Assembly: GCA_036397815.1 (NCBI GenBank)
Contig: DASWIE010000085.1
Span: 1-15,668, forward strand
Direction: 5' to 3'
Length of the DNA stretch: 15,668 nucleotides
From: DASQFY01 sp036397815
Lineage (GTDB): Bacteria > Chloroflexota > Limnocylindria > QHBO01
The notes beneath the pieces were generated by a model, which had not been told where the DNA came from, searched no databases, and was given only the letters and a program-made list of their open reading frames with translations. Below, piece after piece: positions 1 through 6,366 of the stretch (within the stretch, counting starts at the first letter, position 1; every line of letters begins with the position of its first letter). Made by a program: the position numbers and the translations under genes.

Positions 1-31
1 CGAAGCCGCCCACGCCAAACAAGGGTCCGGA

Positions 32-51
32 CACCGGGGGAAAGCCCGGTG
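32..51 (-). promoter_or_regulatory. Inverted repeat straddling the predicted start site of the leftward promoter
   Basis: A perfect 7-bp inverted repeat, CACCGGG at 32-38 and CCCGGTG at 45-51, is separated by six bases. It lies immediately downstream of the -10 box at 52-57, so it would cover the transcription start (about 45) and the first transcribed bases. It could be an operator or a 5' stem in the transcript. There is no T-run after it on either strand, so a Rho-independent terminator is unlikely. An 8-base palindrome GTCCGGAC overlaps its left end (25-32). Confidence 0.4.
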
Positions 52-80
52 ATTCTATGCGTGGCGCCCTTGACTGTCAA
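52..80 (-). promoter_or_regulatory. Strong sigma70/SigA-type promoter reading off the left edge
   Basis: On the minus strand TTGACA (80-75) and TAGAAT (57-52) are separated by exactly 17 bases: a perfect -35 and a 5/6 -10. The -35 sits inside an 11-base palindrome, TTGACAGTCAA (80-70). The predicted start is about position 45, so the transcript leaves the window to the left and its gene is not visible. It is the best-matching promoter in the window, as expected for a stable-RNA or ribosomal/transcription gene, but the product is unknown. The 72-base repeat array lies directly upstream. Confidence 0.65.
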
Positions 81-122
81 CGAGCCGACGACCAGTGACG
101 ACCGACGCCAGCCACGACCGAT

Positions 123-281
123 GCCACTCCTGGTGGCATTACGACGATCGAGCGAGGGGTGAACCCGCCCCGGAAGCGGTTCGGCGGTCATTCCGCCACT
201 CCTGGTGGCCGAACGACGGAGGAACCGGCCGGCTCACGCCATCTTCGGCGGTTCGACGGTCAGAATGCCACTCCTGGTGGC
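123..281. repeat. Three-copy palindromic repeat with exact 72-base period
   Basis: The 15-base interrupted palindrome GCCACTCCTGGTGGC occurs without mismatch at 123-137, 195-209 and 267-281, so the spacing is 72 and 72. The first two units share further sequence: ACGACG three bases after the core, and GCGGTTCGRCGGTCA near the unit end. Other positions have diverged. Read on minus, each core is a 5-bp stem (GCCAC/GTGGC) with loop CAGGA. The array fills the gap between the stop of the membrane-protein gene and a strong leftward promoter. Although 72 is a multiple of three and frames stay open, the core is invariant at every base while the flanks change freely, which argues for selection on DNA or RNA rather than on a peptide. 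Confidence 0.75.
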
Positions 282-301
282 AACAGCGGGGATACGCGCG
301 G

Positions 302-1387
302 CTACTGCTGCGACTCCGCCTCCAGCGGCTCACGTGATACGGCCGGCGACGCACGCCGCGCCAGCACGATTCGGGTGAACGGCAACCGGATGTCGCTGAA
401 GACCTCGATGCTCACCAGGAACCCCACGAAGATGAGCAGCACGCCCACGAACTCGCCCAGGAAGAAGGACCATGTCACGCCGAATCGATTCAGCCCGCTC
501 GTCCAGCCCGGGATGAATCCACCCAGCGCGATCAGCAGCGTCGCCGGCACGCGCGAATTCAAACGTCCCGCGCGCGACGCGCGCACCGCACCCGGGATGG
601 AGGCGAAGAAGTTGACCACCACGGCAACCCCACGACCGATGGCGCCCACCACCGGCGGCCCGCCATCCACGCGCAGGACCCGCCGCTTGGGCATGAAGAT
701 GTAGGCGGAGTAGATCGCCCCGAAGACCAGGGCGAAGGCGCCGGCAATGTTGAAGGGCGGCGTCAGAACGCGCAGGTCGGAGGGGAAGGCCTCGCCGGTC
801 GGGACGCCGGTTGCCGGGTCAAGGAAGTAGCCGGGCGACGCCACCGGAACGGTGAGGGTCAGGACCGCGGCCACTACCGAGGCGAGGACCAGAACCGCCG
901 CGGTCACCGGGGCGGCCAGGTCGCGCCTTCGTCGGGTGGCGAGCGCCACCGCCAGGGCGGCCACGGTCGAGAAGGCGACCACGGCGATCACCGTCGTGGC
1001 CGCGGCCGGGTCGCCCTCGCGGGAGCGGGCCAGCGCGGACAGGATACTGAACAGGCCGCCGGCGAAGATCGAGAAGGCGACGAAGTATCCGAACCTGGTG
1101 TTGCGCAGCAGGAAGACGGTGCCCAGTCCCAGGTAGGCGGCGACCCCGAAGGCGCCGATCAGGTACCAGCCGCGGTAGAGCGCCTCGTTCCAACCCCACC
1201 CCCCACCGATGAACTCGGTGCCGGCGCTGATGCCGTACCAGACCAGCCCCACCGTCCAGACAAGCTGGTACGGCTGTCGGCGACGGAGCCACTGGTCGCC
1301 GACCAGGATGGCGAAGGCGAACGACAGGAGCGAGGAGAGGAAGGGAAAGACGACGTTGGGATCCACTTCGCGATCCACGGCCTCCAA
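302..1387 (-). CDS. Polytopic membrane protein of unknown function
   Basis: I do not recognise a named family. The 361-residue product has about nine or ten hydrophobic segments (roughly 12-30, 41-60, 72-94, 100-120, 131-150, 158-182, 212-232, 245-265, 281-298, 306-330). Short basic loops (RRR at 35-37, RRRR at 152-155, KRR at 234-236) and a hydrophilic C-terminus follow. A conserved-looking aromatic stretch, WYGISAGTEFIGGGWGWNE, lies at 50-68. No enzymatic motif is apparent; it could be a transporter-like or sensory integral membrane protein. The start is uncertain. TTG at 1387 lies only 11 bases after the tRNA-Thr(GGU) 3' end and has no ribosome-binding site ahead of it. A GGAGG at 1385-1381 overlaps this codon, and GTG codons at 1378 and 1366 are alternatives. 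It is probably cotranscribed with the tRNA. The palindromic array follows its stop codon. Confidence 0.75.
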   Translation of the reverse strand: MEAVDREVDPNVVFPFLSSLLSFAFAILVGDQWLRRRQPYQLVWTVGLVWYGISAGTEFIGGGWGWNEALYRGWYLIGAFGVAAYLGLGTVFLLRNTRFGYFVAFSIFAGGLFSILSALARSREGDPAAATTVIAVVAFSTVAALAVALATRRRRDLAAPVTAAVLVLASVVAAVLTLTVPVASPGYFLDPATGVPTGEAFPSDLRVLTPPFNIAGAFALVFGAIYSAYIFMPKRRVLRVDGGPPVVGAIGRGVAVVVNFFASIPGAVRASRAGRLNSRVPATLLIALGGFIPGWTSGLNRFGVTWSFFLGEFVGVLLIFVGFLVSIEVFSDIRLPFTRIVLARRASPAVSREPLEAESQQ

Positions 1388-1398
1388 TCAGCGCGGGG

Positions 1399-1474
1399 TG
1401 GAGCCCACGTCCGGGTTCGAACCGGAGACCTCTTCCTTACCAAGGAAGTGCTCTGCCAGCTGAGCTACGTGGGC
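1399..1474 (-). tRNA. tRNA-Thr (anticodon GGU)
   Basis: A complete cloverleaf reads on minus: acceptor GCCCACG/CGTGGGC, D-arm GCTC/GAGC, anticodon stem CTTCC/GGAAG with loop TTGGTAA, and T-arm TCCGG-TTCGAAC-CCGGA. The anticodon GGT reads Thr codons ACC/ACU. Discriminator U and an encoded CCA end (1401-1399) are present, giving 76 nt with CCA. It lies about 100 bases after tRNA-Tyr and has its own candidate promoter. Confidence 0.96.
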
Positions 1475-1484
1475 GCGTGCCGTG

Positions 1485-1514
1485 ATTCTGCAGGAACCGC
1501 GAGACTCTGGGCAA
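1485..1514 (-). promoter_or_regulatory. Candidate promoter of tRNA-Thr(GGU)
   Basis: TTGCCC (1514-1509), an 18-base spacer and CAGAAT (1490-1485) lie just upstream of the tRNA 5' end at 1474, leaving a leader of only a few bases. The surrounding spacer (1500-1560) is visibly more AT-rich than the rest of the window. The match is moderate (4/6 in each box). Confidence 0.4.
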
Positions 1515-1578
1515 CCATCGGTTTATCTGGGGAAATCTATGTATTGGATTTGAGGATGCCTTGGGAGACCGATGGAGT

Positions 1579-1663
1579 TGGTGGGCAGGGAGGGAATCGA
1601 ACCCCCACAGTCGAAGACGGCTGATCTACAGTCAGCGGAGCTCACCACCTGCTCAACCTGCCC
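1579..1663 (-). tRNA. tRNA-Tyr (anticodon GUA)
   Basis: The minus strand folds as a class II tRNA of 85 nt including an encoded CCA (1581-1579). It has acceptor GGGCAGG/CCTGCCC, D-stem GAGC/GCTC, anticodon stem GCTGA/TCAGC with loop CTGTAGA (anticodon GTA), a variable arm with a short GTC/GAC stem, and T-loop TTCGATT. The discriminator is A, as usual for Tyr. It follows the acetyltransferase gene, whose stop codon overlaps its promoter. Confidence 0.96.
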
Positions 1664-1702
1664 GCGAGGACCGATCGGCTCGGCGCCGCCGACCGGTGCC
1701 GG

Positions 1703-1731
1703 AGTATACCGAAGGCCCGAGTGTGGCTCAA
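1703..1731 (-). promoter_or_regulatory. Promoter of tRNA-Tyr, overlapping the upstream stop codon
   Basis: TTGAGC (1731-1726), a 17-base spacer and TATACT (1708-1703) form a good SigA-type promoter about 40 bases ahead of the tRNA-Tyr 5' end at 1663. The -35 hexamer contains the TGA stop (1730-1728) of the acetyltransferase gene. Confidence 0.6.
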
Positions 1732-2729
1732 GCGAGGGCGAGGGTTCGCAGGTCGCGACCGTCGCGGATGAGGAGCTCGTACTCCCGCGACTCGCGCACC
1801 ACCCGCATGCCGGCCCGCTCGTAGAGGCGCGTGGCGCCGGTCAGGCTCTGGGCGTCGACGCCCAATCCGGCCCGCGGCTTGCCGCGCTTCTGGAGCTCGC
1901 GGAAGCAGTGCTGCAGGATGGCCAACCCAAGCCCGCGCCGCCGCCACGAGCGACGGACGCCAAGCGTGCTGATCCAGCCGAGGTCCGGCTGGCCGATCCG
2001 CCGCGACGAGCAGAGCGCCATGCCGGCGATCTCCTCCCCGTCCATGGCCAGGAACCAGAGGTCCGGCTCCGGCACGAAGAACCGGGTGCGGAAGTGCCAC
2101 CAGTCCTCGAAGCTGGACGCCAGGAAACCGTAGTGGTCGCTGAAGGCGTCTATCTCGGTGGCGTGGATGGCGCGCGCGTCGCGCTGCAGGTCGGCGGTCC
2201 GCACCGTGATGCCTTCCGGCCACATCGGCTCGGGCACCTCGCGATCGTGCAGGTCGATCTCCATCGTCAGGCTCAGGCGCTCGAGGAGCCAGCCGTTGCG
2301 CTCGAGTGCGGCGATCATGCCCTCGTTCACCGAGGCCACCCCGGCGTGCATCGCGACCCGCGTGCCCGGCTCGGCGAGCGGCACGTTCTGGTGAGCTCGT
2401 TCCGCGCCCCAGGCCAGCACGCGATCGGGCACCCCCGAGTCGAGCACATCCGGCCGGACGCGGACGAAGAAGAAGGGCGCCACGTGCTCCTGCTCGGTGT
2501 CGTAGTACTCGCCCACCGCGGCGGCATTCCCGGCCGGATCGAGGACCAGCAGGCTGTCACGCTCCACCTTGAACGAGGGGATCTCGTACGCCTCGCGCAT
2601 GAGCCGCTCGTCCACGTCGGGCACGCCGTACTCGTCGATAGCGGCCGCGTTGGCGAGCTCGACCACCGCCGCCAGGTCCTCGTCGGGCCGGACGGGGCGC
2701 TCCGTGAAGCCGGCGGGCAGCTCGGTCAT
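1728..2729 (-). CDS. GNAT-family N-acetyltransferase, tandem-domain
   Basis: The 333-residue protein looks like two fused GNAT folds. The C-terminal half (about 174-325) carries the acetyl-CoA motif A: the strand LGWISTLGVRR (250-260), then RRRGLG (263-268) matching the Q/R-x-x-G-x-G/A loop, followed by the typical motif B segment ATRLYERAGM (299-308). The N-terminal half (about 1-160) resembles a degenerate second domain without a clear R-x-x-G-x-G loop. The family moves an acetyl group from acetyl-CoA to an amine; the substrate is not predictable here. ATG at 2729 is chosen because GAGGAG lies ten bases upstream. The frame is open further upstream only because it runs into tRNA-Thr. The gene sits between two tRNA genes, 23 bases after tRNA-Thr(UGU), and is probably transcribed with it. 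Confidence 0.88.
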   Translation of the reverse strand: MTELPAGFTERPVRPDEDLAAVVELANAAAIDEYGVPDVDERLMREAYEIPSFKVERDSLLVLDPAGNAAAVGEYYDTEQEHVAPFFFVRVRPDVLDSGVPDRVLAWGAERAHQNVPLAEPGTRVAMHAGVASVNEGMIAALERNGWLLERLSLTMEIDLHDREVPEPMWPEGITVRTADLQRDARAIHATEIDAFSDHYGFLASSFEDWWHFRTRFFVPEPDLWFLAMDGEEIAGMALCSSRRIGQPDLGWISTLGVRRSWRRRGLGLAILQHCFRELQKRGKPRAGLGVDAQSLTGATRLYERAGMRVVRESREYELLIRDGRDLRTLALA

Positions 2730-2752
2730 GGGCAGCGATCTCCTCGGAAGGA

Positions 2753-2827
2753 TGGAGCCGACGGAGGGAATCGAACCCACAACCGGCGGTTTACAAAACC
2801 GCTGCTCTGCCGTTGAGCTACGTCGGC
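2753..2827 (-). tRNA. tRNA-Thr (anticodon UGU)
   Basis: A 75-nt cloverleaf with encoded CCA (2755-2753): acceptor GCCGACG/CGTCGGC, D-arm GCTC/GAGC, anticodon stem GCGGT/ACCGC with loop TTTGTAA (anticodon TGT, reading ACA/ACG), and T-loop TTCGATT. The T-stem GTGGG/CCCTC has one U-U mismatch at 50-64; the other four pairs are G-C. A TAGACT -10-like hexamer lies at 2843-2838, but I see no good -35 box. Confidence 0.94.
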
Positions 2828-2870
2828 CCGGCCTCCGAGTCTACCAAGAGCGCGCCCGTCCGCCCCACGA

Positions 2871-3197
2871 TCAGGCTCCGGGCGGTCGGTACCGGACGCC
2901 GCGCGCGCGCTCCAGGGCCTGAAGCGTCTCGTCGACGGTGAGCAGCACGGTGGTCTCGATCGATCGAAGCGCGCCGCCGCCTCCGATCGCGATCGCGACC
3001 GCCGCCATCGAGACGTTGTCGGGAGCCTCCCAGAGGTTCCAGCCGTCGTGCTCGCCGAACGCGTACCAGAATCCGTGGAGCTTGCCACCGACAGATTCGA
3101 TGTACGCGCGAGCGGCCTCTCGGCGGTCCTCCGGGTTCTCCACCATGCGGGCCCACGTCTCCGGCGTGTAGCTGAAGCGGGTCAGGTAGAACGGCAT
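2871..3197 (-). CDS. GYD-domain protein
   Basis: A small soluble protein of 108 residues, the usual size for the GYD family (Pfam GYD, ferredoxin-like alpha/beta fold, function unknown). Family-type features are the N-terminal strand YLTRFSYT (4-11) and the helix with PEDRREAARAYIESVGGKL (22-40). The central strand reads FWYAFGEHDGWNLWEAPDN (43-61), in the place where family members have the G-Y-D signature. A long helix (MAAVAIAI) and a C-terminal strand IETTVLLT follow. ATG at 3197 is preceded by GGAGG seven bases upstream. It lies 72 bases after rlmB and 43 bases before tRNA-Thr, in the same direction, so it may end the rlmB transcript. No role can be inferred beyond the family name. Confidence 0.85.
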   Translation of the reverse strand: MPFYLTRFSYTPETWARMVENPEDRREAARAYIESVGGKLHGFWYAFGEHDGWNLWEAPDNVSMAAVAIAIGGGGALRSIETTVLLTVDETLQALERARGVRYRPPGA

Positions 3198-3269
3198 CTT
3201 GAGTCCTCCACGGTCCAGATCCCCCGCCGACGCATAGTGAACGCCGCACGGGATCGGTCTGGCAAGGGC

Positions 3270-4007
3270 TTAGCCGGACCGTTGCCGCACGACCTCGAAG
3301 AGGAGGAGCGCGCCGGCGGTGGCGGCGTTGAGCGAGGCGACGCGCCCGGCCATCGGGAAGCGGACGAGAAGGTCGCAGCGCCGTCGCGTCGCACCCGAAA
3401 TGCCGCTCCCCTCGGAGCCGACGACGATCGCCATCGGTCCCGTCAGATCGGCGGTCCAGGCTTCCGACGGCGCGTCCTGGTCGGCCGCAACCAGGCGCAG
3501 CCCGCGCGACTGGAGGGCGCGGATCACCTCGCCCAGGCTCTCGACCCGAGCGAGGAGCAGGTGCTCGCTCGCCCCCGCGCTGGCCTTGACCGCCGCGGCA
3601 GAGAGGGGCGCCGCGCCGCGCTCCGGAAAGATCACCCCGTCGACGCCGGCCGCCTCGGCCGAACGGAGCAGCGCCCCGAAGTTGGTCGGGTCCTGGAGGT
3701 GCTCGAGGATGAGAACCAGTGGCTCGTGCCCAGCCGCAGCCGCGTGTCCCAGGATCTCGGTGGGGTCGGACCACCGGCGCTCGTCGACCTCCAGCAGCAC
3801 CCCCTGGTGACCGTCGAACCCGGCGAGCCGCGCCAGCCTGTCCCCCTCCACGCGCTCCACCGGGACCGATGCCCGTCGGGCGGCGGCCAGCACCTCCTTC
3901 AGCTCCGGGCTCGGGCGCGCGCTGCTGGCCACCAGCAGCCGATGGGCCGGCCGGCCGGCGGCGAGCGCCTCGGCAACCGGGCGCCGGCCGCCGATCCAGT
4001 CGGTCAT
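3270..4007 (-). CDS. rlmB: 23S rRNA (guanosine-2'-O)-methyltransferase RlmB, SpoU/TrmH family
   Basis: The 245-residue protein has the two-part layout of RlmB. A short substrate-binding domain (1-75, beginning IGGRRPVAEAL and ending GHQGV at 66-70) is followed by a SPOUT methyltransferase domain. All three SpoU motifs are visible: motif 1 DPTNFGALLRSAEAAG (106-121), motif 2 VVGSEGSGIS (195-204) and motif 3 FPMAGRVASLNAATAGALL (217-235), which form the trefoil-knot SAM site. The family methylates the 2'-OH of G2251 in the 23S P-loop; other TrmH-family targets cannot be excluded from sequence alone. Its ATG (4007) overlaps the ispDF stop as ATGA, so translation is probably coupled. Downstream of ispDF is also where Bacillus keeps rlmB (yacO), though there gltX, cysE and cysS lie between. 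Confidence 0.92.
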   Translation of the reverse strand: MTDWIGGRRPVAEALAAGRPAHRLLVASSARPSPELKEVLAAARRASVPVERVEGDRLARLAGFDGHQGVLLEVDERRWSDPTEILGHAAAAGHEPLVLILEHLQDPTNFGALLRSAEAAGVDGVIFPERGAAPLSAAAVKASAGASEHLLLARVESLGEVIRALQSRGLRLVAADQDAPSEAWTADLTGPMAIVVGSEGSGISGATRRRCDLLVRFPMAGRVASLNAATAGALLLFEVVRQRSG

Positions 4008-5215
4008 TTCTTTCTGGGGGCCACGCTCGTCACGCTGGCCACCGCGAACGCGGCGATCCCCTCCGCGCCGGCGAAGCCGAGCCCATCCGAGGTGGTTCCC
4101 TTGACGCTCACCGCGGCCGGCTCCAGGCCGCAGAGCTCGGCGACCCGCTTCACCAGCTCCTCACGGCGATGGGCGATCGGCGGGCGACGAGCCACGATCG
4201 CCAGGTCCACGTTCACGGGACGCCAGCCGGCGGCCTTCAGGCGCTCGACCGCGTCGCGCAGCATGGCGGCCGAATCTGCGTCGCGCCAGCGCTCGTCGTC
4301 CGACGGATAGGCGGCCCCGATATCACCCGCCCCGGCCGCGCCCAGCAGGGCGTCGATCAACGCGTGGAGGGCGGCGTCGCCGTCCGAGTGACCGGCGAGC
4401 CCGGTCTCATTCGGGAAGCTGAGCCCACCCAGGCGCAGCTCGCGGCCGGCCTCGAGCCGGTGGGCGTCGAAGCCGATCCCGACCCGGACGCCCTCCTCGG
4501 CGCCCGGCGGGCGCAGAGGCATGGTCCAGGCGGCGAGCGCGCCGCGCAGCATCGCGTCGTCACCCGGCTCCGTCAGCTTTCGGTTGATCGCCTCGCCGTC
4601 GACAGCGCGCACCGGCAGGGCGGCAGCCGCCATCGCCGCCGCCTCGTCGCTGACCGGCCGATGCCACGCCGATGACTCCTCCATCGCGGCGCGGAGCTGG
4701 GTGAGGGTCCCGCCCTGCGGAGTCTGCGCGGCGACGACCAGGTCGCGGTCGATGGTCCCCGTCACCGCGCGCGCGTCATCGACCGTCTTGAGCGAGTCGG
4801 GCACCGGGACGACCGGCACGGCACCGCTCCCTGTCCGCACGGCCGAGACGACGCGGACCATCATCTCTGGCGAGGCGGCGGGCCGTGCCGCATCGTGCAC
4901 CAGCACCGGCGTCTCCTCGGCCACGCCCGCGGCGGTCAGGGCGGTGATGCCGGCGACCACCGAATCGGTGCGCTCGAGGCCACCCCCGACGACCCTGCAT
5001 CGGTCCAGCGCCTCAGGAGGGAGCCCCGCTTCGAACCGGTCGATGGCATCGGGCGGGACGACAACCGCGACCAGCGACATGTCGGGCACCGCCAGGAGGG
5101 CGTCCAGGCCCCAGCGCCAGACCGGGCGTCCCCACAGGTCGATCCACAGCTTGTCGACGCCGAAGCGGCGGCCCTGCCCGGCGGCGACCAGGACGGCGGC
5201 GATCGGCTGGCTCAA
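4004..5215 (-). CDS. ispDF: Bifunctional IspD/IspF of the MEP isoprenoid pathway
   Basis: One 403-residue chain carries two MEP-pathway enzymes. The N-terminal IspD (about 1-230), MEP cytidylyltransferase, shows AAGQGRRFGVDK (11-22), HDAARP (107-112), QTPQ (164-167) and NRKLTEPGDD (211-220). The C-terminal IspF (about 243-400), 2-C-methyl-D-erythritol 2,4-cyclodiphosphate synthase, shows GFDAHR (248-253) and GHSDGDAALHALIDALLGA (275-293), with the metal ligands Asp250, His252 and His276. The late motif KGTTSDGLGF is also present. IspE, the step between them, is not in the window. The start is TTG at 5215: it overlaps the previous stop as TTGA, and only a few residues precede the first IspD strand. 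The stop overlaps rlmB's ATG. The gene is thus tightly coupled between yacL and rlmB. Confidence 0.95.
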   Translation of the reverse strand: MSQPIAAVLVAAGQGRRFGVDKLWIDLWGRPVWRWGLDALLAVPDMSLVAVVVPPDAIDRFEAGLPPEALDRCRVVGGGLERTDSVVAGITALTAAGVAEETPVLVHDAARPAASPEMMVRVVSAVRTGSGAVPVVPVPDSLKTVDDARAVTGTIDRDLVVAAQTPQGGTLTQLRAAMEESSAWHRPVSDEAAAMAAAALPVRAVDGEAINRKLTEPGDDAMLRGALAAWTMPLRPPGAEEGVRVGIGFDAHRLEAGRELRLGGLSFPNETGLAGHSDGDAALHALIDALLGAAGAGDIGAAYPSDDERWRDADSAAMLRDAVERLKAAGWRPVNVDLAIVARRPPIAHRREELVKRVAELCGLEPAAVSVKGTTSDGLGFAGAEGIAAFAVASVTSVAPRKK

Positions 5216-6261
5216 GCCGACTCGCGCGGCTGGGCGAAGATCATGCGACCCGCGACCGTCTGAAGCACGCGGGTGACGGTGATGCCCACTTCCCGATCCA
5301 TGAACCGGCTGCCGCCCTCCACCACGATCATGGTGCCATCCTCCAGGTACCCGACGCCCTGGCCGGGCTCCTTGCCCTCCTGGATGATCTTGACCGCCAT
5401 CTCCTCACCAGGATGGACGACGGCCTTGACCGCGTTGGCGAGCTCGTTGATGTTCAGCACCCGGATCCCCTGCAGCTCGGCGACGCGGTTCAGGTTGAAG
5501 TCGTTGGTCAGGATCGCCGCCCCGTGGTCGCGCGCGTAGGCGACGAGCTTGGCGTCGACCTCCTCGACCTCGGGATAGGTCCCCTCGCTCACCTCGACCG
5601 GGCTCACCGAGTCTCGCTGCAGCGCCGCCAGCATCTCCAGCCCCCGCCGGCCGCGGTTGCGGCGCAGGGCGTCGGGCGAGTCGGCGATGCGCTGCAGCTC
5701 GTCCAGCACGAAGCGGGGCACGATCAGCGTGCCGAGGATGAACCCGGTGCGTCCGATGTCGACGATCCGCCCGTCGATCACCGCGCTGGTATCGATCACC
5801 ACCTGCTGCGGCCCGCCGGCTCGCCGCCCACCCGGGAGCAGCCCACCGAGCGCCGGGATCAGCACGTCGCGCTTGTAGAGCGTCACGGCCAGCATGCCGA
5901 GCGCCAGGGTGACCGCGGCGACCGGCGGCAGGACGGCGCCGGCGGTACCGCCCAGCGCCGACAGCGGCACGCCAACGAGCAGCCCCATCAGCAGCCCGAT
6001 CACGATGGCGGCCACGCCCAGGGCGAACTCGGCGGCACCCGCCTGGGCCACGCGATCAACGGCCCAGCGGGTGGGGTAAACGGTGATGTACGGGATGGCC
6101 AGATAGCCGAAGAGCAGGGAGGCGGCGACGACCGCCATCAGGAAGGCAGGGCGGTTCGGAACGGCCACCACGTCGGGGGCGCGCTGGAGTATGAGGAGGC
6201 CGAGTCCGAACCCGAAGAGGGTCCCGAGCAGCGCTCCAACGAGCTGGATGATCTTGATCAT
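5212..6261 (-). CDS. yacL: PIN/TRAM-domain integral membrane protein (YacL-like)
   Basis: The 349-residue protein has four N-terminal transmembrane segments (about 5-25, 40-60, 78-99, 108-129), a cytoplasmic PIN nuclease domain (about 152-275) and a C-terminal TRAM domain (about 284-344). The PIN acidic set is visible: Asp157 and Asp163 in VVIDTSAVIDGRI, Glu188 in VLDEL, Asp236 and Asp254 in ILTNDFNLN. This is the architecture of B. subtilis YacL and relatives: a putative membrane-bound RNase whose substrate is not established. The position just upstream of ispD matches the Bacillus order. ATG at 6261 has no clear Shine-Dalgarno sequence. A promoter candidate lies about 110 bases upstream. 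Its stop overlaps the ispDF TTG start. Confidence 0.92.
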   Translation of the reverse strand: MIKIIQLVGALLGTLFGFGLGLLILQRAPDVVAVPNRPAFLMAVVAASLLFGYLAIPYITVYPTRWAVDRVAQAGAAEFALGVAAIVIGLLMGLLVGVPLSALGGTAGAVLPPVAAVTLALGMLAVTLYKRDVLIPALGGLLPGGRRAGGPQQVVIDTSAVIDGRIVDIGRTGFILGTLIVPRFVLDELQRIADSPDALRRNRGRRGLEMLAALQRDSVSPVEVSEGTYPEVEEVDAKLVAYARDHGAAILTNDFNLNRVAELQGIRVLNINELANAVKAVVHPGEEMAVKIIQEGKEPGQGVGYLEDGTMIVVEGGSRFMDREVGITVTRVLQTVAGRMIFAQPRESA

Positions 6262-6366
6262 GAACCGATGAGACCGATATGAATCCGATCGCGCGGCAGG
6301 TGCAGATGGATGGATGAAGCCCGATGAAACGCGATGCCGCGGCGCCCGCCCACGGCGGGGCGGCCA
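6262..6366 (-). promoter_or_regulatory. Leader of the yacL-ispDF-rlmB unit
   Basis: Between the predicted start site and the yacL ATG the minus strand begins with a GC hairpin (CCCGCC/GGCGGG, 6359-6345, 3-base loop). A stretch of recurring TTCATC and TCATCGG-like words follows, up to the ATG. I see no Shine-Dalgarno match near the ATG. No function is assigned. Confidence 0.3.

Larger units (their letters stand above)
1..301. other. Gene-free left end: regulatory/repeat region
   Basis: No convincing gene is seen in these 301 bases. They hold, from right to left, the 3' flank of the membrane-protein gene (stop at 302-304), the three 72-base-spaced palindromes, the TTGACA/TAGAAT promoter and an inverted repeat at its start site. 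Short open frames cross the array on both strands, but none has a ribosome-binding site or a recognisable product. Confidence 0.6.

Noticed and set aside
95..354. Open frames across the 72-base array encoding 24-residue repeats (HSWW- or HQEW-containing) on both strands
   Set aside because: Open on several frames at once, no ribosome-binding site, and the conserved part is the DNA palindrome at every base rather than the peptide; high GC alone keeps these frames open.
2730..2780. Longer N-terminus for the acetyltransferase
   Set aside because: The extension overlaps tRNA-Thr(UGU); ATG 2729 has GAGGAG at good distance.
1561..2816. Plus-strand frames with GREGIEPP- and EGIEPTTGG-like peptides
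   Set aside because: These are reverse readings of tRNA-Tyr and tRNA-Thr and the antisense of the acetyltransferase gene, a well-known source of false proteins.
3048..4310. Long plus-strand frame antisense to rlmB/ispDF
   Set aside because: Spans three well-supported minus-strand genes; no domain or ribosome-binding site seen.
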